Positions 16,625 to 24,400 of a DNA stretch of 64,000 nt are shown here, piece after piece. The DNA is from Chthoniobacter sp. (GTDB lineage: Bacteria; Verrucomicrobiota; Verrucomicrobiia; Chthoniobacterales; Chthoniobacteraceae). The notes under the pieces are model-generated. The model did not search any database and was not told where the DNA came from. It worked only from the letters and a program-made list of their open reading frames with translations. Location: positions 62,001-126,000 of the forward strand of contig JAIOPH010000030.1 in NCBI GenBank assembly GCA_021414005.1, read 5' to 3'. Position 1 is the stretch's first letter, and every line of letters starts with the position of its first letter. The position numbers and the translations under genes are program-made.

Positions 16625-16977
16625 CCACATCAATGAATGACCATGACCCACTGCTTCAGGGCGAAGAGATGCAACTCTACGAGCCCGATCCCAATGCCCG
16701 GTATAACCTCGACGACGCTGCGCGCCTGATCGGCGTGTCGCGCCGCCTGATCGTGCTCTGCTGCAAATACGGACTGATTTCCACCGTCGTGGATCCCGTC
16801 CCCGCAGGCTGGTCTTTCGATGGCCGCACCGTCCGGGTGCTGCGCAGAGTCGAAGCGCTGCGCGCGGTCTGCGCCGGAAATCTGCCCGTGATCCGCATGG
16901 TCCTGAAACTGCAGGCCGAGGTGGAGCGACTCGACACGGAATTGCGTTTCTCCCGACGGCAATCGCATGGCAAATGA
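16621..16977 (+). CDS. CbpM/MerR-like helix-turn-helix regulator
   Basis: A 118-residue protein with a MerR-type helix-turn-helix (YNLDDAARLIGVSRRLI, then CCKYGLI), a short wing (GWSFDGRTVRVLRRVEALR) and a coiled C-terminal helix (IRMVLKLQAEVERLDTELRF). The layout fits chaperone-modulator CbpM and HspR-like proteins, which regulate or bind DnaJ-type chaperones. It overlaps the ATPase gene by four bases, so translation is coupled. With Hsp20 next door a heat-shock role is plausible, but no dnaJ/cbpA gene is in the window. Confidence 0.65.
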   Translation: MTTSMNDHDPLLQGEEMQLYEPDPNARYNLDDAARLIGVSRRLIVLCCKYGLISTVVDPVPAGWSFDGRTVRVLRRVEALRAVCAGNLPVIRMVLKLQAEVERLDTELRFSRRQSHGK

Positions 16978-17072
16978 CGGCGAAGTTTTGGCAAAGGGAG
17001 GGAAGCAGGCGGCGTGAGAACGGAGTCTGTTTGCCCTGACCGAGGACACCACCAACACAACCTGTAAAACCC

Positions 17073-17246
17073 ATGCCCTACTACGAATTCATCTGCCGCA
17101 AGTGCCACAAGAAGTTTGCCGAAGTCCTGAGCATCAAGGAGCACGAGACGAAAAGAGTGCATTGCCCGAAATGCCAGAGCAGCGAAACCGACAAAGTCAT
17201 CGAACCATTCTTTGCGAAGACCGCGAGCAAGACCCGCGGCTACTAA
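17073..17246 (+). CDS. FmdB-family zinc ribbon protein
   Basis: A 57-residue protein, starting MPYYEFICRKCHKKFAEVLS, with two Cys pairs (CRKC, CPKC) forming a zinc ribbon, typical of the FmdB/CxxC_CXXC_SSSS family. The basic tail is KTASKTRGY. Such small proteins are often found with stress genes and their function is not settled. The DksA-like gene begins 7 bases downstream, so the two probably share a transcript. Confidence 0.85.
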   Translation: MPYYEFICRKCHKKFAEVLSIKEHETKRVHCPKCQSSETDKVIEPFFAKTASKTRGY

Positions 17247-17253
17247 GTGCTGC

Positions 17254-17730
17254 ATGAAAACCACCAGACCCCATTCCACGACCCGCCCGGCGCAGGTGGT
17301 GCGGCCCAGGCCGCCGGCCGCCGGGGATGCCCCGCCGGAGATTCCGCTACGCTGGAGATGGCATTACCAGACGCTCGCGCGCCTGCGGGAGCGGCTGATC
17401 GGCGAGCGCGGCGAGCACCTGCGCGAAGCTGCGGAGCCGGTCGAGCCTTACAGCCTGCACCAGGCTGATTCCGCGACCGATGAGTTCGACCATGAATTCG
17501 CGCTGAGCCAGCTCTCGGCAGAGCAGGACGCCATTTATGAGGTGGAGGCAGCGATGCAGCGAATCATTGCCGGTGGTTACGGTGTCTGCGAGCAAACGGG
17601 GACACGCATCCCTGCCGCGCGGCTGAAGGCAGTGCCGTGGACGCGTTTCCGCGAGGAGCAGGAAGCACGCATTGAGAGGACTGGCGACACCGCGCCGGCA
17701 TCTCGGCAAGGTCCGCTCATTACGGGATAA
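17254..17730 (+). CDS. TraR/DksA-like protein with a degenerate zinc finger
   Basis: A 158-residue protein matching the DksA/TraR pattern: ADSATDEFDHEFALSQLS, then AMQRIIAGGYGVCEQTGTRI and PAARLKAVPWTRFREEQE. Canonical members have four zinc-binding Cys (C..C and C..C); here only one remains, in YGVCEQTG, and no other Cys occurs after the chosen start. The fold may survive without zinc, as in some cysteine-poor DksA variants. DksA proteins bind RNA polymerase and modify its response to ppGpp. I start at ATG 17254 after the FmdB stop; the earlier in-frame start at 17212 lies inside FmdB. Confidence 0.8.
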   Translation: MKTTRPHSTTRPAQVVRPRPPAAGDAPPEIPLRWRWHYQTLARLRERLIGERGEHLREAAEPVEPYSLHQADSATDEFDHEFALSQLSAEQDAIYEVEAAMQRIIAGGYGVCEQTGTRIPAARLKAVPWTRFREEQEARIERTGDTAPASRQGPLITG

Positions 17731-17950
17731 TCCGGCCGATGCCCTCGCCGAAAGCCCGCCGACGGTGGAAACCCCTGAGCCTGTCAACCCAGGGGAGGAG
17801 GACGAACCCTCGGACGATGCATCGTAACGGCGTGTCTGGGTTGCCGGCCCGGGGGCGAGCGTTCCTCGGGTGCTTTTCGCCGACGGGAGGGCCGCCGCGC
17901 GCATTGGAAATTCGCGCTTTCCGAACCGTTGCTCCACGCGATGGCGGCTG

Positions 17951-18559
17951 TTACGGATTCGGAGCCGGATTCGCGGGAATGTCCTCAAACGAGCGGCGCA
18001 CCTTTTCGATCTCCCGCCGGTAGTGTTCGGCGTCGCCGTAATCGAAAAAGAAGCGGTAGCGGCTGTGCATGGATTTCATCCGCAGTGCGTGTTTGATCGG
18101 ACACCAATACTGCTCCGTCCGTCCTGCGACCTCCGATACATAGGCGAGGACGCCATTGCCATAGGCGCAGTATTCGCAATTCAGTTTCTCGATGAGGTTG
18201 AGGTAAGCGAGACGCTGCCGGTCCAGCAGCAGGTAGTCGCTGCGGCGGACCTTGGGGATGCCGTAGATGGGAAAGCAAACCGCCTGGTAGGTCGAGATGA
18301 CGAGGTCGAGCAGAACGAGAGGCAGCAGGCAGAACCAGATGACCGGTGTCGTCAGCAGCACGAGGAATGAGGAATCGAGGAGAAAGCGATGCAGCCGCTT
18401 GCCGAGCCTCCGCTGGCGGGTCAGCGCCTCCTCGGTGAAGCGCACCTTTTTCAGCCGCACCTCGTAGAAAAAGTCCGCCTCCTTCTTGCGGAGTTCCTGC
18501 ATCACTTCCGTTTCCAGTTCCCGCATCTTAACGAGGAGCACATCGAGTTTGTCGTTCAT
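17951..18559 (-). CDS. Membrane protein of unknown function (202 aa)
   Basis: Begins MNDKLDVLLVKMRELETEVM with a charged helical N-terminus (about 1-55), then a long hydrophobic region (about 60-100, FLVLLTTPVIWFCLLPLVLL) that can span the membrane once or twice. A soluble part follows with LNCEYCAYGNGVLAYVSE and GRTEQYWCPIKHALRMK, whose Cys residues (CEYC, WCPIKH) suggest metal binding or a redox pair. Proteins of this look occur in many bacteria without an assigned function. It converges with the DksA-like gene. Confidence 0.7.
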   Translation of the reverse strand: MNDKLDVLLVKMRELETEVMQELRKKEADFFYEVRLKKVRFTEEALTRQRRLGKRLHRFLLDSSFLVLLTTPVIWFCLLPLVLLDLVISTYQAVCFPIYGIPKVRRSDYLLLDRQRLAYLNLIEKLNCEYCAYGNGVLAYVSEVAGRTEQYWCPIKHALRMKSMHSRYRFFFDYGDAEHYRREIEKVRRSFEDIPANPAPNP

Positions 18560-18658
18560 AGGGCGGGTGGCTGGCGCAATGGACGACGCCGGGCTGGAAT
18601 TGCAAGCGATGGGTATCGCTTCGCATTTGGCCGAAGGCGGGTAAAGTCACACCTGCCT

Positions 18659-19345
18659 ATGCAACACGTCGAAAAACACTTCTCCGGCGGTGAAACCGTG
18701 CGCGATGTCGTCATCGGGATGGCCGATGGTCTCACCGTTCCATTTGCTCTCGCGGCCGGCATTTCCGGGGCCATGGCCTCCACCCACATCGTCGTGACCG
18801 CCGGGTTGGCGGAAGTCGCCGCCGGCTCCATCGCCATGGGCCTCGGTGGCTTCCTCGCCGCGCGCGGCGATGCCGAGCACTACCACAGCGAACTGCGCCG
18901 CGAGGAAAAGGAGATCGTGGAGGTTCCCGAGCGCGAGGCGCAGGAGATCGTGGACCTTTTCCAAGACTATGGCGTCACCGCGAGCGAGGCGGCACCCGTC
19001 GTCGCGGCCCTGCGGCGGGAGCCAAAGGCGTGGCGCGATTTCATGATGCGGTTTGAATTGGGGCTGGAGGCTCCCGATCCCCGGCGCGCCCTGCGCAGCG
19101 CTTTCACCATCGCCGGCTCCTATATCGTCGGCGGAATGATCCCGCTGCTGCCCTACATGCTGGCGGCGAATGCCGACCGTGCGCTCACGATTTCCATCGC
19201 CGTCACCCTCCTCGCCCTCACCGTGTTTGGTTTTGTGAAAGGGCACTTCACCGGCGTCTCCAAGTTTAAGAGCGCTTGGCAGACCGCGCTCGTCGGCAGC
19301 CTCGCCGCGGGCGTGGCCTTTGCCATTGCCAAGGCGATTTCGTAG
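18659..19345 (+). CDS. VIT1/CCC1-family metal transporter
   Basis: A 228-residue membrane protein of the vacuolar iron transporter family. It has the N-terminal helix pair (RDVVIGMADGLTVPFALAAG), then a Gly-rich second helix (AGLAEVAAGSIAMGLGGFLA), a cytoplasmic Glu-rich metal-binding segment (EKEIVEVPEREAQEIVDLF) and three C-terminal helices ending FAIAKAIS. It probably exports iron or manganese. I start at ATG 18659, where homology begins, rather than an upstream start that overlaps the divergent membrane gene. Confidence 0.9.
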   Translation: MQHVEKHFSGGETVRDVVIGMADGLTVPFALAAGISGAMASTHIVVTAGLAEVAAGSIAMGLGGFLAARGDAEHYHSELRREEKEIVEVPEREAQEIVDLFQDYGVTASEAAPVVAALRREPKAWRDFMMRFELGLEAPDPRRALRSAFTIAGSYIVGGMIPLLPYMLAANADRALTISIAVTLLALTVFGFVKGHFTGVSKFKSAWQTALVGSLAAGVAFAIAKAIS

Positions 19346-19653
19346 CCTCCCTCGGCGTGCTGACCGCTTCCGGCTTTCCGCCCGTCATTTGCGGACGTGG
19401 GTGCCGGGCCGGCGGCGGGGGAACGCTTGGGGGGGGGCCGCCTCCCCGTTCGCTCACGGGGAGGAAAAGAGCGTCCAGGATGGCTTTCCGACGCTTTCCT
19501 CGGGCAGGGAAGCTCTTTCCGAAGGTTAGTTTTCGTTTCCCGAGTTTGGTTTTTGGCTTCTCCGAGGTCGGGAAAGTGGGGCTCGTTTTGGCAGGACAAG
19601 ATCCGTCGAATTTTTGGCAAATATCGGAAGGCGCGACGCTGCCGGGGGAGCGA
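19346..19653. other. Intergenic region before the desaturase
   Basis: A stretch of 308 bases with G-rich runs (for example nine G near 19430) and a downstream T-rich part. Open frames cross it but show no homology. No terminator with a T tract is visible after the VIT1 gene, so I see nothing definite here. Confidence 0.4.
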
Positions 19654-20757
19654 ATGGGTTCTTTGATGAATACCACCGGCGACTCACCATCCGCCCCCGC
19701 TCCGAATCTCCGGCCCGGTCCGGCGGCGTGGAAGGCCATCGTGCGCCGGTATCAGGAGCCTTCGCTGGGGCGGGCGATGTGGCAGATGGTCAATACGCTC
19801 GGACCCTATGCGCTGCTCTGGTATCTGATGCACCGCAGCCTCGCGTGGTCTTGGTGGGCCACGCTGGCGCTCGCAATTTTCGCGGGCCTGTTTCTCGTCC
19901 GCATTTTCATCATCTTTCACGACTGCGGGCACGGCTCGTTTTTCAAATCGCGGCTGGCCAATGACATCGTCGGTTTCATCACCGGCGTGCTGACCCTTAC
20001 GCCATATTACCATTGGCGCTGGGAGCACTCCATCCACCACGCCAGCGCCGGAGGCCTCGACCGCCGGGGCACCGGCGATGTGTGGACGATGACGGTCGAG
20101 GAATATCTCAAATCCTCCCGCTGGCGGCGCTTTGCCTACCGGCTGGCGCGAAACCCGTTTGTGCTTTTCGGCATCGCGCCGGTGTTCCTGTTTGTCATCC
20201 GGCAGCGATTTTCCGCGGCGGGTGCAAGCCTGCGCGAACGCTGGTCCGTACGGTGGATGAACCTCGCCATCCTCGGGGTGGCGGCGGCGCTGAGTTGGGC
20301 GTTTGGGATTGTGGCCTACGTGTTGATCCAGTTGACCATCGTCATGGTGGGCGGCGCACTGGGCATCTGGATGTTTTATGTGCAGCACCAGTTCGAGGAC
20401 GTGTATTGGGAGCGCGATGAGAGCTGGGATTTCACGGCGGCCGCGCTGCAGGGCAGTTCCTTTTACAAACTGCCGAAGATCCTCCAATGGTTCTCCGGCA
20501 ACATCGGGTTCCACCACATCCACCACCTCAGTCCGCGGATTCCGAATTACAACCTCGAACGCTGTCACCAGGCGGACCCGCTGTTTCGGGACGTCAAACC
20601 ACTCACGCTCTTCTCCAGCTTGAAATCACTCTCCTTCCGGCTGTGGGACGAGCAGCGGGGCAAGCTCGTTGGGTTCCGCCATTTGAAAAAACTGCGCAAA
20701 GAGCGTGAGGTGCCGCCGCCTAACGATCACGGGAAGGCGCAAACGAAGCAGGGCTGA
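19654..20757 (+). CDS. Membrane fatty acid desaturase
   Basis: A 367-residue membrane diiron desaturase. The three histidine boxes are present: HDCGHG, HWRWEHSIHH and GFHHIHH. Hydrophobic pairs lie before and between them, plus the QHQFEDVYW segment typical of omega-6/delta-12 type acyl-lipid desaturases. It introduces a double bond into membrane lipids and so tunes fluidity under cold or other stress. I start at ATG 19654 because a purine-rich GGGGGAG lies just upstream; ATG 19666 is an alternative. The frame extends upstream to 19276 without homology. Confidence 0.93.
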   Translation: MGSLMNTTGDSPSAPAPNLRPGPAAWKAIVRRYQEPSLGRAMWQMVNTLGPYALLWYLMHRSLAWSWWATLALAIFAGLFLVRIFIIFHDCGHGSFFKSRLANDIVGFITGVLTLTPYYHWRWEHSIHHASAGGLDRRGTGDVWTMTVEEYLKSSRWRRFAYRLARNPFVLFGIAPVFLFVIRQRFSAAGASLRERWSVRWMNLAILGVAAALSWAFGIVAYVLIQLTIVMVGGALGIWMFYVQHQFEDVYWERDESWDFTAAALQGSSFYKLPKILQWFSGNIGFHHIHHLSPRIPNYNLERCHQADPLFRDVKPLTLFSSLKSLSFRLWDEQRGKLVGFRHLKKLRKEREVPPPNDHGKAQTKQG

Positions 20758-20900
20758 TCCACAGCCCCCGTGATTGTTTATTGAGTCGCGCGGTCCGGCC
20801 GAGCATCGCGCAGGCTCGGCGCGCCGGAGTCGCCTGCGGGAAACCGCCTCACGCAGTCGGGACAGCGGCGCTGTGCGTCTCCCGATGGGATCGTTCCGGC

Positions 20901-20950
20901 TCAGGGATTTCCTGATCCCGCATCAGGGCTGGGCGCACTTCCGGCGCGGG
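20901..20950 (+). promoter_or_regulatory. Palindromic element upstream of the PEP-CTERM gene
   Basis: Holds the near palindrome TCAGGGATTTCCTGA, followed at once by TCCCGCATCAGGG and, at offset 41, CGGCGCGGG. The same order of elements with almost the same spacing occurs at 27488-27538. A symmetrical site of this size fits a dimeric response regulator of the NarL/LuxR type, such as the one at 26791-27477. It ends 80 bases before the PEP-CTERM start codon. Regulatory function is inference. Confidence 0.45.
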
Positions 20951-21030
20951 TTGCCCCCAATGGCAGAGGTGGAGCGGTCCGCGTAAATAGAGCCTCGCAA
21001 GGCACACCATCAACCCAATCGAAAGACTCA

Positions 21031-21789
21031 ATGAATACATCCCTCAAACAACACGCGACCGTTCTGACCGGAACGCCACCATTTACCACGAGCAGGACTT
21101 CCGTCTGGCTCGCCGCCACTGCCGCAGTCACGGCAGCACTGTTCACCTCCGGCTCCGCCGCCGCTGCCATCGTCGAGATCGATGAGTCAAATTTCGTCGG
21201 CTGGGTCTTGGGAGCGCCCCATCAAACTGCCCAGATCATTTATGAGGAGGAATTGAATCTCCCGGCAGTCCGTTCAACCGGCGGAAACATCCTCGCACCA
21301 GCTCCCGCGGTTCTGCATCTCGCACCCGAGGGCCCCGGGATTCCTATGGACATCGAATACAACCTCCACATCGCGGCGCTCATCGGCGGCGGGATTGGCA
21401 ATGGCACGGTTGTCGGGAGGAAGTTCAACATCATGGATTCGTTCCTTGAGGGTGGAGGACTCAGCGACACGCTGACGGTTAGTTTCACGGGGCTGCCAGG
21501 GAATGAAGTGGATGTGAACCTCCACTTTTTCAGCAATCCTGAGCCGGGTTCTCTCACCCCGCTCAACGGCACTCCGGGAGTTGACCTGTTCACGTTCACC
21601 GAGAGCGGCAGCAATGATCGGCTGAATGTGCTGGCCGCAGGCTGGCTGCCGAACGGAATTGCTCCGGCGGACCTCGATGTCGCCGTGCGGTCCGACATTG
21701 TTCCCGAACCCAGTGCCGCTTCGCTCTGCCTGCTGATGGTAGGCCTTGCCGGTCTGTCCCGCCGACGGACGACACCACGCCGGGCTTAA
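21031..21789 (+). CDS. PEP-CTERM sorting domain protein
   Basis: A 252-residue exported protein. It has a long N-region and signal peptide (VWLAATAAVTAALFTSGSAA), a middle part with no recognised domain, and the sorting signal VPEPSAASLCLLMVGLAGLSRRR at the end: Pro-Glu-Pro, a membrane segment and an Arg cluster, here listed in pieces. Such proteins are cleaved by an exosortase and linked to exopolysaccharide or the surface in other bacteria; no exosortase gene is in the window. The palindromic element at 20901 and a terminator at 21829 frame it as a single-gene unit. Confidence 0.85.
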   Translation: MNTSLKQHATVLTGTPPFTTSRTSVWLAATAAVTAALFTSGSAAAAIVEIDESNFVGWVLGAPHQTAQIIYEEELNLPAVRSTGGNILAPAPAVLHLAPEGPGIPMDIEYNLHIAALIGGGIGNGTVVGRKFNIMDSFLEGGGLSDTLTVSFTGLPGNEVDVNLHFFSNPEPGSLTPLNGTPGVDLFTFTESGSNDRLNVLAAGWLPNGIAPADLDVAVRSDIVPEPSAASLCLLMVGLAGLSRRRTTPRRA

Positions 21790-21828
21790 CAGGCATTCCG
21801 GTTCGTCCCGGTTCTCCAAACACACCTA

Positions 21829-21872
21829 CGACCCGTCCTTGGCGCACGCCGGGGCCGGGTCGGCTTTTTTTT
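21829..21872 (+). terminator. Rho-independent terminator after the PEP-CTERM gene
   Basis: CGACCCG at 21829-21835 pairs with CGGGTCG at 21856-21862 across a GC-rich 20-base loop that can fold further, followed by eight T at 21865-21872. It lies 40 bases after the stop codon. Confidence 0.75.
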
Positions 21873-21975
21873 GATCATGCCACTGGCCTCGCACGCGACG
21901 AAACAGAGCAAAATCCGCCAAGCTTTGTGCAGAGAAGGACGAGCGGGCAGCCCGGTGGGGTGGTAACCTCGCAGT

Positions 21976-22149
21976 ATGAAAACAACGCCCAAGAAGCCCA
22001 CCAAGAAACCCGGTGCCAATCGCAATGAGATTGCGGTGAAGCCGCAGAAACACGACGCCAATTTCCGGCAATCCCGCGATGTGCGGGAAGACCGCGGCGA
22101 ACGCCAGATCAAACTCGGGGGAGCGAAAAACAGCGGGCGAGCAAAGTGA
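21976..22149 (+). CDS. Small basic protein (57 aa), unknown
   Basis: A short ORF starting MKTTPKKPTKKPGANRNEIA and ending KNSGRAK, rich in Lys and Arg. It contains no hydrophobic segment and looks disordered, like small DNA- or RNA-binding stress proteins. Reading is clean from ATG 21976 to TGA 22149. Homology is not recognised, so the call rests on length, composition and an otherwise empty gap. Confidence 0.45.
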   Translation: MKTTPKKPTKKPGANRNEIAVKPQKHDANFRQSRDVREDRGERQIKLGGAKNSGRAK

Positions 22150-22314
22150 TCTGGCGGATCGCCCCAAGGGCTGCGCGGGTCTTCGGGGCGTTGCGGCTTG
22201 AAGCTGCGGCGGTGCGGAGATACGAGCACCCAGCCGTGTGCGTAGAGTACTTGGAATGGCCCCCAATGAGTGCGACTTTCCGTTCCAGTTTAGCGAATTA
22301 GCAAAGCACAACCC

Positions 22315-22530
22315 ATGAAACTCCATCACCTCATTGTTGCCATAATCCTTCTGGCGTTGCCTGCCTGCGAACGGAAGCCAACAGTCACAGAAAAAGTGAC
22401 GGACAAGGTCAACGACGCGCTGGACCGACGCCCCGGCGAAAAGGTTCGCGATGTTGCTGAAGATTCCAAAGATGCGGTGAAAGACGCCTCGAAAGACGTG
22501 AAGGATGCGGTCAAAGACATCACCAAATAA
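22315..22530 (+). CDS. Small Lys/Asp-repeat lipoprotein
   Basis: A 71-residue protein with a signal peptide and lipobox (LLALPAC), then a charged helical repeat (VTEKVTDKVNDALD, EDSKDAVKDASKDVKDAVKD) with an 11-residue-like amphipathic periodicity. Similar small lipoproteins with apolipoprotein-like or LEA-like repeats occur with envelope stress genes. It is followed after 1 base by the DUF1328 gene, so they probably form one operon. Confidence 0.75.
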   Translation: MKLHHLIVAIILLALPACERKPTVTEKVTDKVNDALDRRPGEKVRDVAEDSKDAVKDASKDVKDAVKDITK

Positions 22531-22531
22531 T

Positions 22532-22687
22532 ATGCTCCACTACGCCCTCGTTTTCCTCGTCATCGCCCTCATTGCCGCAGTCCTTGGTTTTGGGGTTATT
22601 GCCGGCACTGCTGCCTGGATCGCCAAGATCTGTTTTATCGTCTTTCTCATCCTCGCGATCCTTTCATTCCTCAAGAAATCCCGGTAG
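22532..22687 (+). CDS. DUF1328 family membrane protein (YtjA-like)
   Basis: A 51-residue protein, starting MLHYALVFLVIALIAAVLGF, with two membrane helices separated by GVIAGTAAWIAKI and a basic end (LKKSR). This is the complete DUF1328 pattern. The family is small, inner-membrane and often induced by stress; function unknown. ATG at 22532 is the family start. Confidence 0.92.
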   Translation: MLHYALVFLVIALIAAVLGFGVIAGTAAWIAKICFIVFLILAILSFLKKSR

Positions 22688-22803
22688 TCGGGAACTTTCA
22701 AAAAAGCGTGCCTTCGTCGAGGCACCCTGCTTACACGATATGCTTGCGCCACCGCCGATCGGGGTAGTTGACCTGCTTGTTCGAACAGGTGTCGAGTAGC
22801 CGA

Positions 22804-23883
22804 ATGAACGAACGCGAGACCAACCACGCTCCTGCGCCACTCACGAGCGATTGGGGTTCGCGAAGCCACATCCAGTCGCTGGTCCTGATCGTGGCATCCG
22901 GCCTCGGGATCTATGTCTGCTATGAATTGGCTTTGCCCTTCCTGCCAGCGCTCGCGTGGGCCTTGGCGCTGGCAGTCTTGTTTACACCTTTCCACAGATG
23001 GCTTGAATCAAAGCCAAAGAGTCCGAACCTGCCTGCGGCGGTATCAGTCCTTGTCGCAGGGTTGATCGTCGCCGTGCCTGCGACCTTTGTGGGACAGCGG
23101 CTCATCATGGAGTCCGCGCGCGGTGCGGAGATCGTCCGGGCAAAGGTCGATTCCGGTGAGTGGCGGCGCGCCATCGAAACGCAGCCACGCATTGCGCCTC
23201 TCGCCAACTGGATCGAACGGCGGCTCGACCTGCCGGGAACCGTGAAGTCTCTCGCCACATGGCTCACCGTGGTCGCCGGGTCCATTCTCACCGGCTCCGT
23301 GTACCAAGTGGTTGGATTCTGCCTTACATTCTATCTCCTTTTCTACTTCCTGCGCGACCGGCGCGCCGCGCTCGATTCCCTGCGTTCCCTGTCCCCGCTC
23401 TCCGCGGCGGAAATGGATCGTCTGTTTGGCCGGGTTGCCGATACCATTTACGCCACCGTTTACGGAACGCTGGTCGTCGCCGCTGTGCAGGGCCTCTTGG
23501 GCGGATTGATGTTTTGGTGGCTGGGTCTGCCGGCACCATTGCTGTGGGGAGTGGTGATGGGTCTGCTCGCCGTAGTGCCGGTGCTCGGTGCTTTTGTGGT
23601 GTGGGTTCCCGCAGCCGCCTTTCTCGCGCTGGAGGGTAGTTGGGGAAAAGCGCTCATCCTCACCGTGTGGGGTGGGATCGTCGTCGGCGGGATCGACAAT
23701 TTGCTGTATCCGATGCTCGTGGGGAAACGGCTGAAGATGCACACGGTCCTCGCCTTCATCTCCGTGGTCGGCGGTCTGATGTTCTTCGGTCCATCCGGCC
23801 TCATCCTCGGTCCCGTAGCCCTGACGATTACGCGGGAGCTTTTGGAAGTCTGGCGCCATCGGGCAGCGGACGAGGCCCGCTGA
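22804..23883 (+). CDS. AI-2E family transporter (PerM/TqsA-like)
   Basis: A 359-residue membrane protein of the AI-2 exporter superfamily. It has the N-terminal helices (SLVLIVASGLGIYVCYELAL), the long extracytoplasmic helix region in the middle, and the conserved C-terminal half (LLGGLMFWWLGLPAPLLWGV, VVPVLGAFVVWVPAA, GGIDNLLYPMLVGKRLKMH, MFFGPSGLILGPV). Members export autoinducer-2 or exchange Na+/H+; substrate not predictable. I start at ATG 22804. A downstream inverted repeat near 23904-23933 (TGCCCC/GGGGCA) lacks a T tract. Confidence 0.92.
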   Translation: MNERETNHAPAPLTSDWGSRSHIQSLVLIVASGLGIYVCYELALPFLPALAWALALAVLFTPFHRWLESKPKSPNLPAAVSVLVAGLIVAVPATFVGQRLIMESARGAEIVRAKVDSGEWRRAIETQPRIAPLANWIERRLDLPGTVKSLATWLTVVAGSILTGSVYQVVGFCLTFYLLFYFLRDRRAALDSLRSLSPLSAAEMDRLFGRVADTIYATVYGTLVVAAVQGLLGGLMFWWLGLPAPLLWGVVMGLLAVVPVLGAFVVWVPAAAFLALEGSWGKALILTVWGGIVVGGIDNLLYPMLVGKRLKMHTVLAFISVVGGLMFFGPSGLILGPVALTITRELLEVWRHRAADEAR

Positions 23884-23993
23884 AGACTCGGAGAGTGGTG
23901 CCTTGCCCCGCTCCGCTTTGAGAAAGTGGGGCATGACTACTTCCTTTCTTTCGTGTGGGCGGTCGCGCGCCACTTCGTCCAGAACTCGCGATC

Positions 23994-24146
23994 CTAGATG
24001 ACTTTCAACAGGTACAGGATGACAAGAATGAGCAGGATCGTCCCGAGGCCGCCGCTCGGTCCGTAGCCCCACTTCGAACTGTGCGGCCACGTGGGTAGCG
24101 CACCGATGAGCATGAGGAGCAGAATGATGATGAGGATGGTAATCAT
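23994..24146 (-). CDS. DUF3309 family small membrane protein
   Basis: A 50-residue protein on the minus strand. It starts MITILIIILLLMLIGALPTW, continues PHSSKWGYGPSGGLG and ends with a second helix (TILLILVILYLLKVI). This is the complete DUF3309 pattern of two helices around a W.YGPSGGLG turn. Function unknown; members often lie near general stress genes. Stop TAG at 23994-23996. The gap 24147-24400 to the kinase gene holds no gene I can support. Confidence 0.9.
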   Translation of the reverse strand: MITILIIILLLMLIGALPTWPHSSKWGYGPSGGLGTILLILVILYLLKVI

Positions 24147-24400
24147 GCGTCCAAAATTCCATGGATGCGTTCGCCCGGCTAACCACCCCGTGCACTTTGC
24201 TTACCGATATTTGCCAAAGCGCGCTCGCGTGTTGATGAGGCGATGGCAGCGTTTGGTTTCGCTACCTCCCCCGGCTGCTCCTCTTAAATTGCGAAGTAGT
24301 GGGCCGCGATTGTCTTCGGGCCAATTCCACTTGTTCCCGCCAGTCTCCGACGGGCATAGTTCTCATCAAACATCCCTCCACAGAATAACGCGCACCTGAG

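Noticed and set aside
23904..23933. Inverted repeat after the AI-2E transporter as terminator
   Set aside because: Only six good pairs at the base and no T tract on either side.
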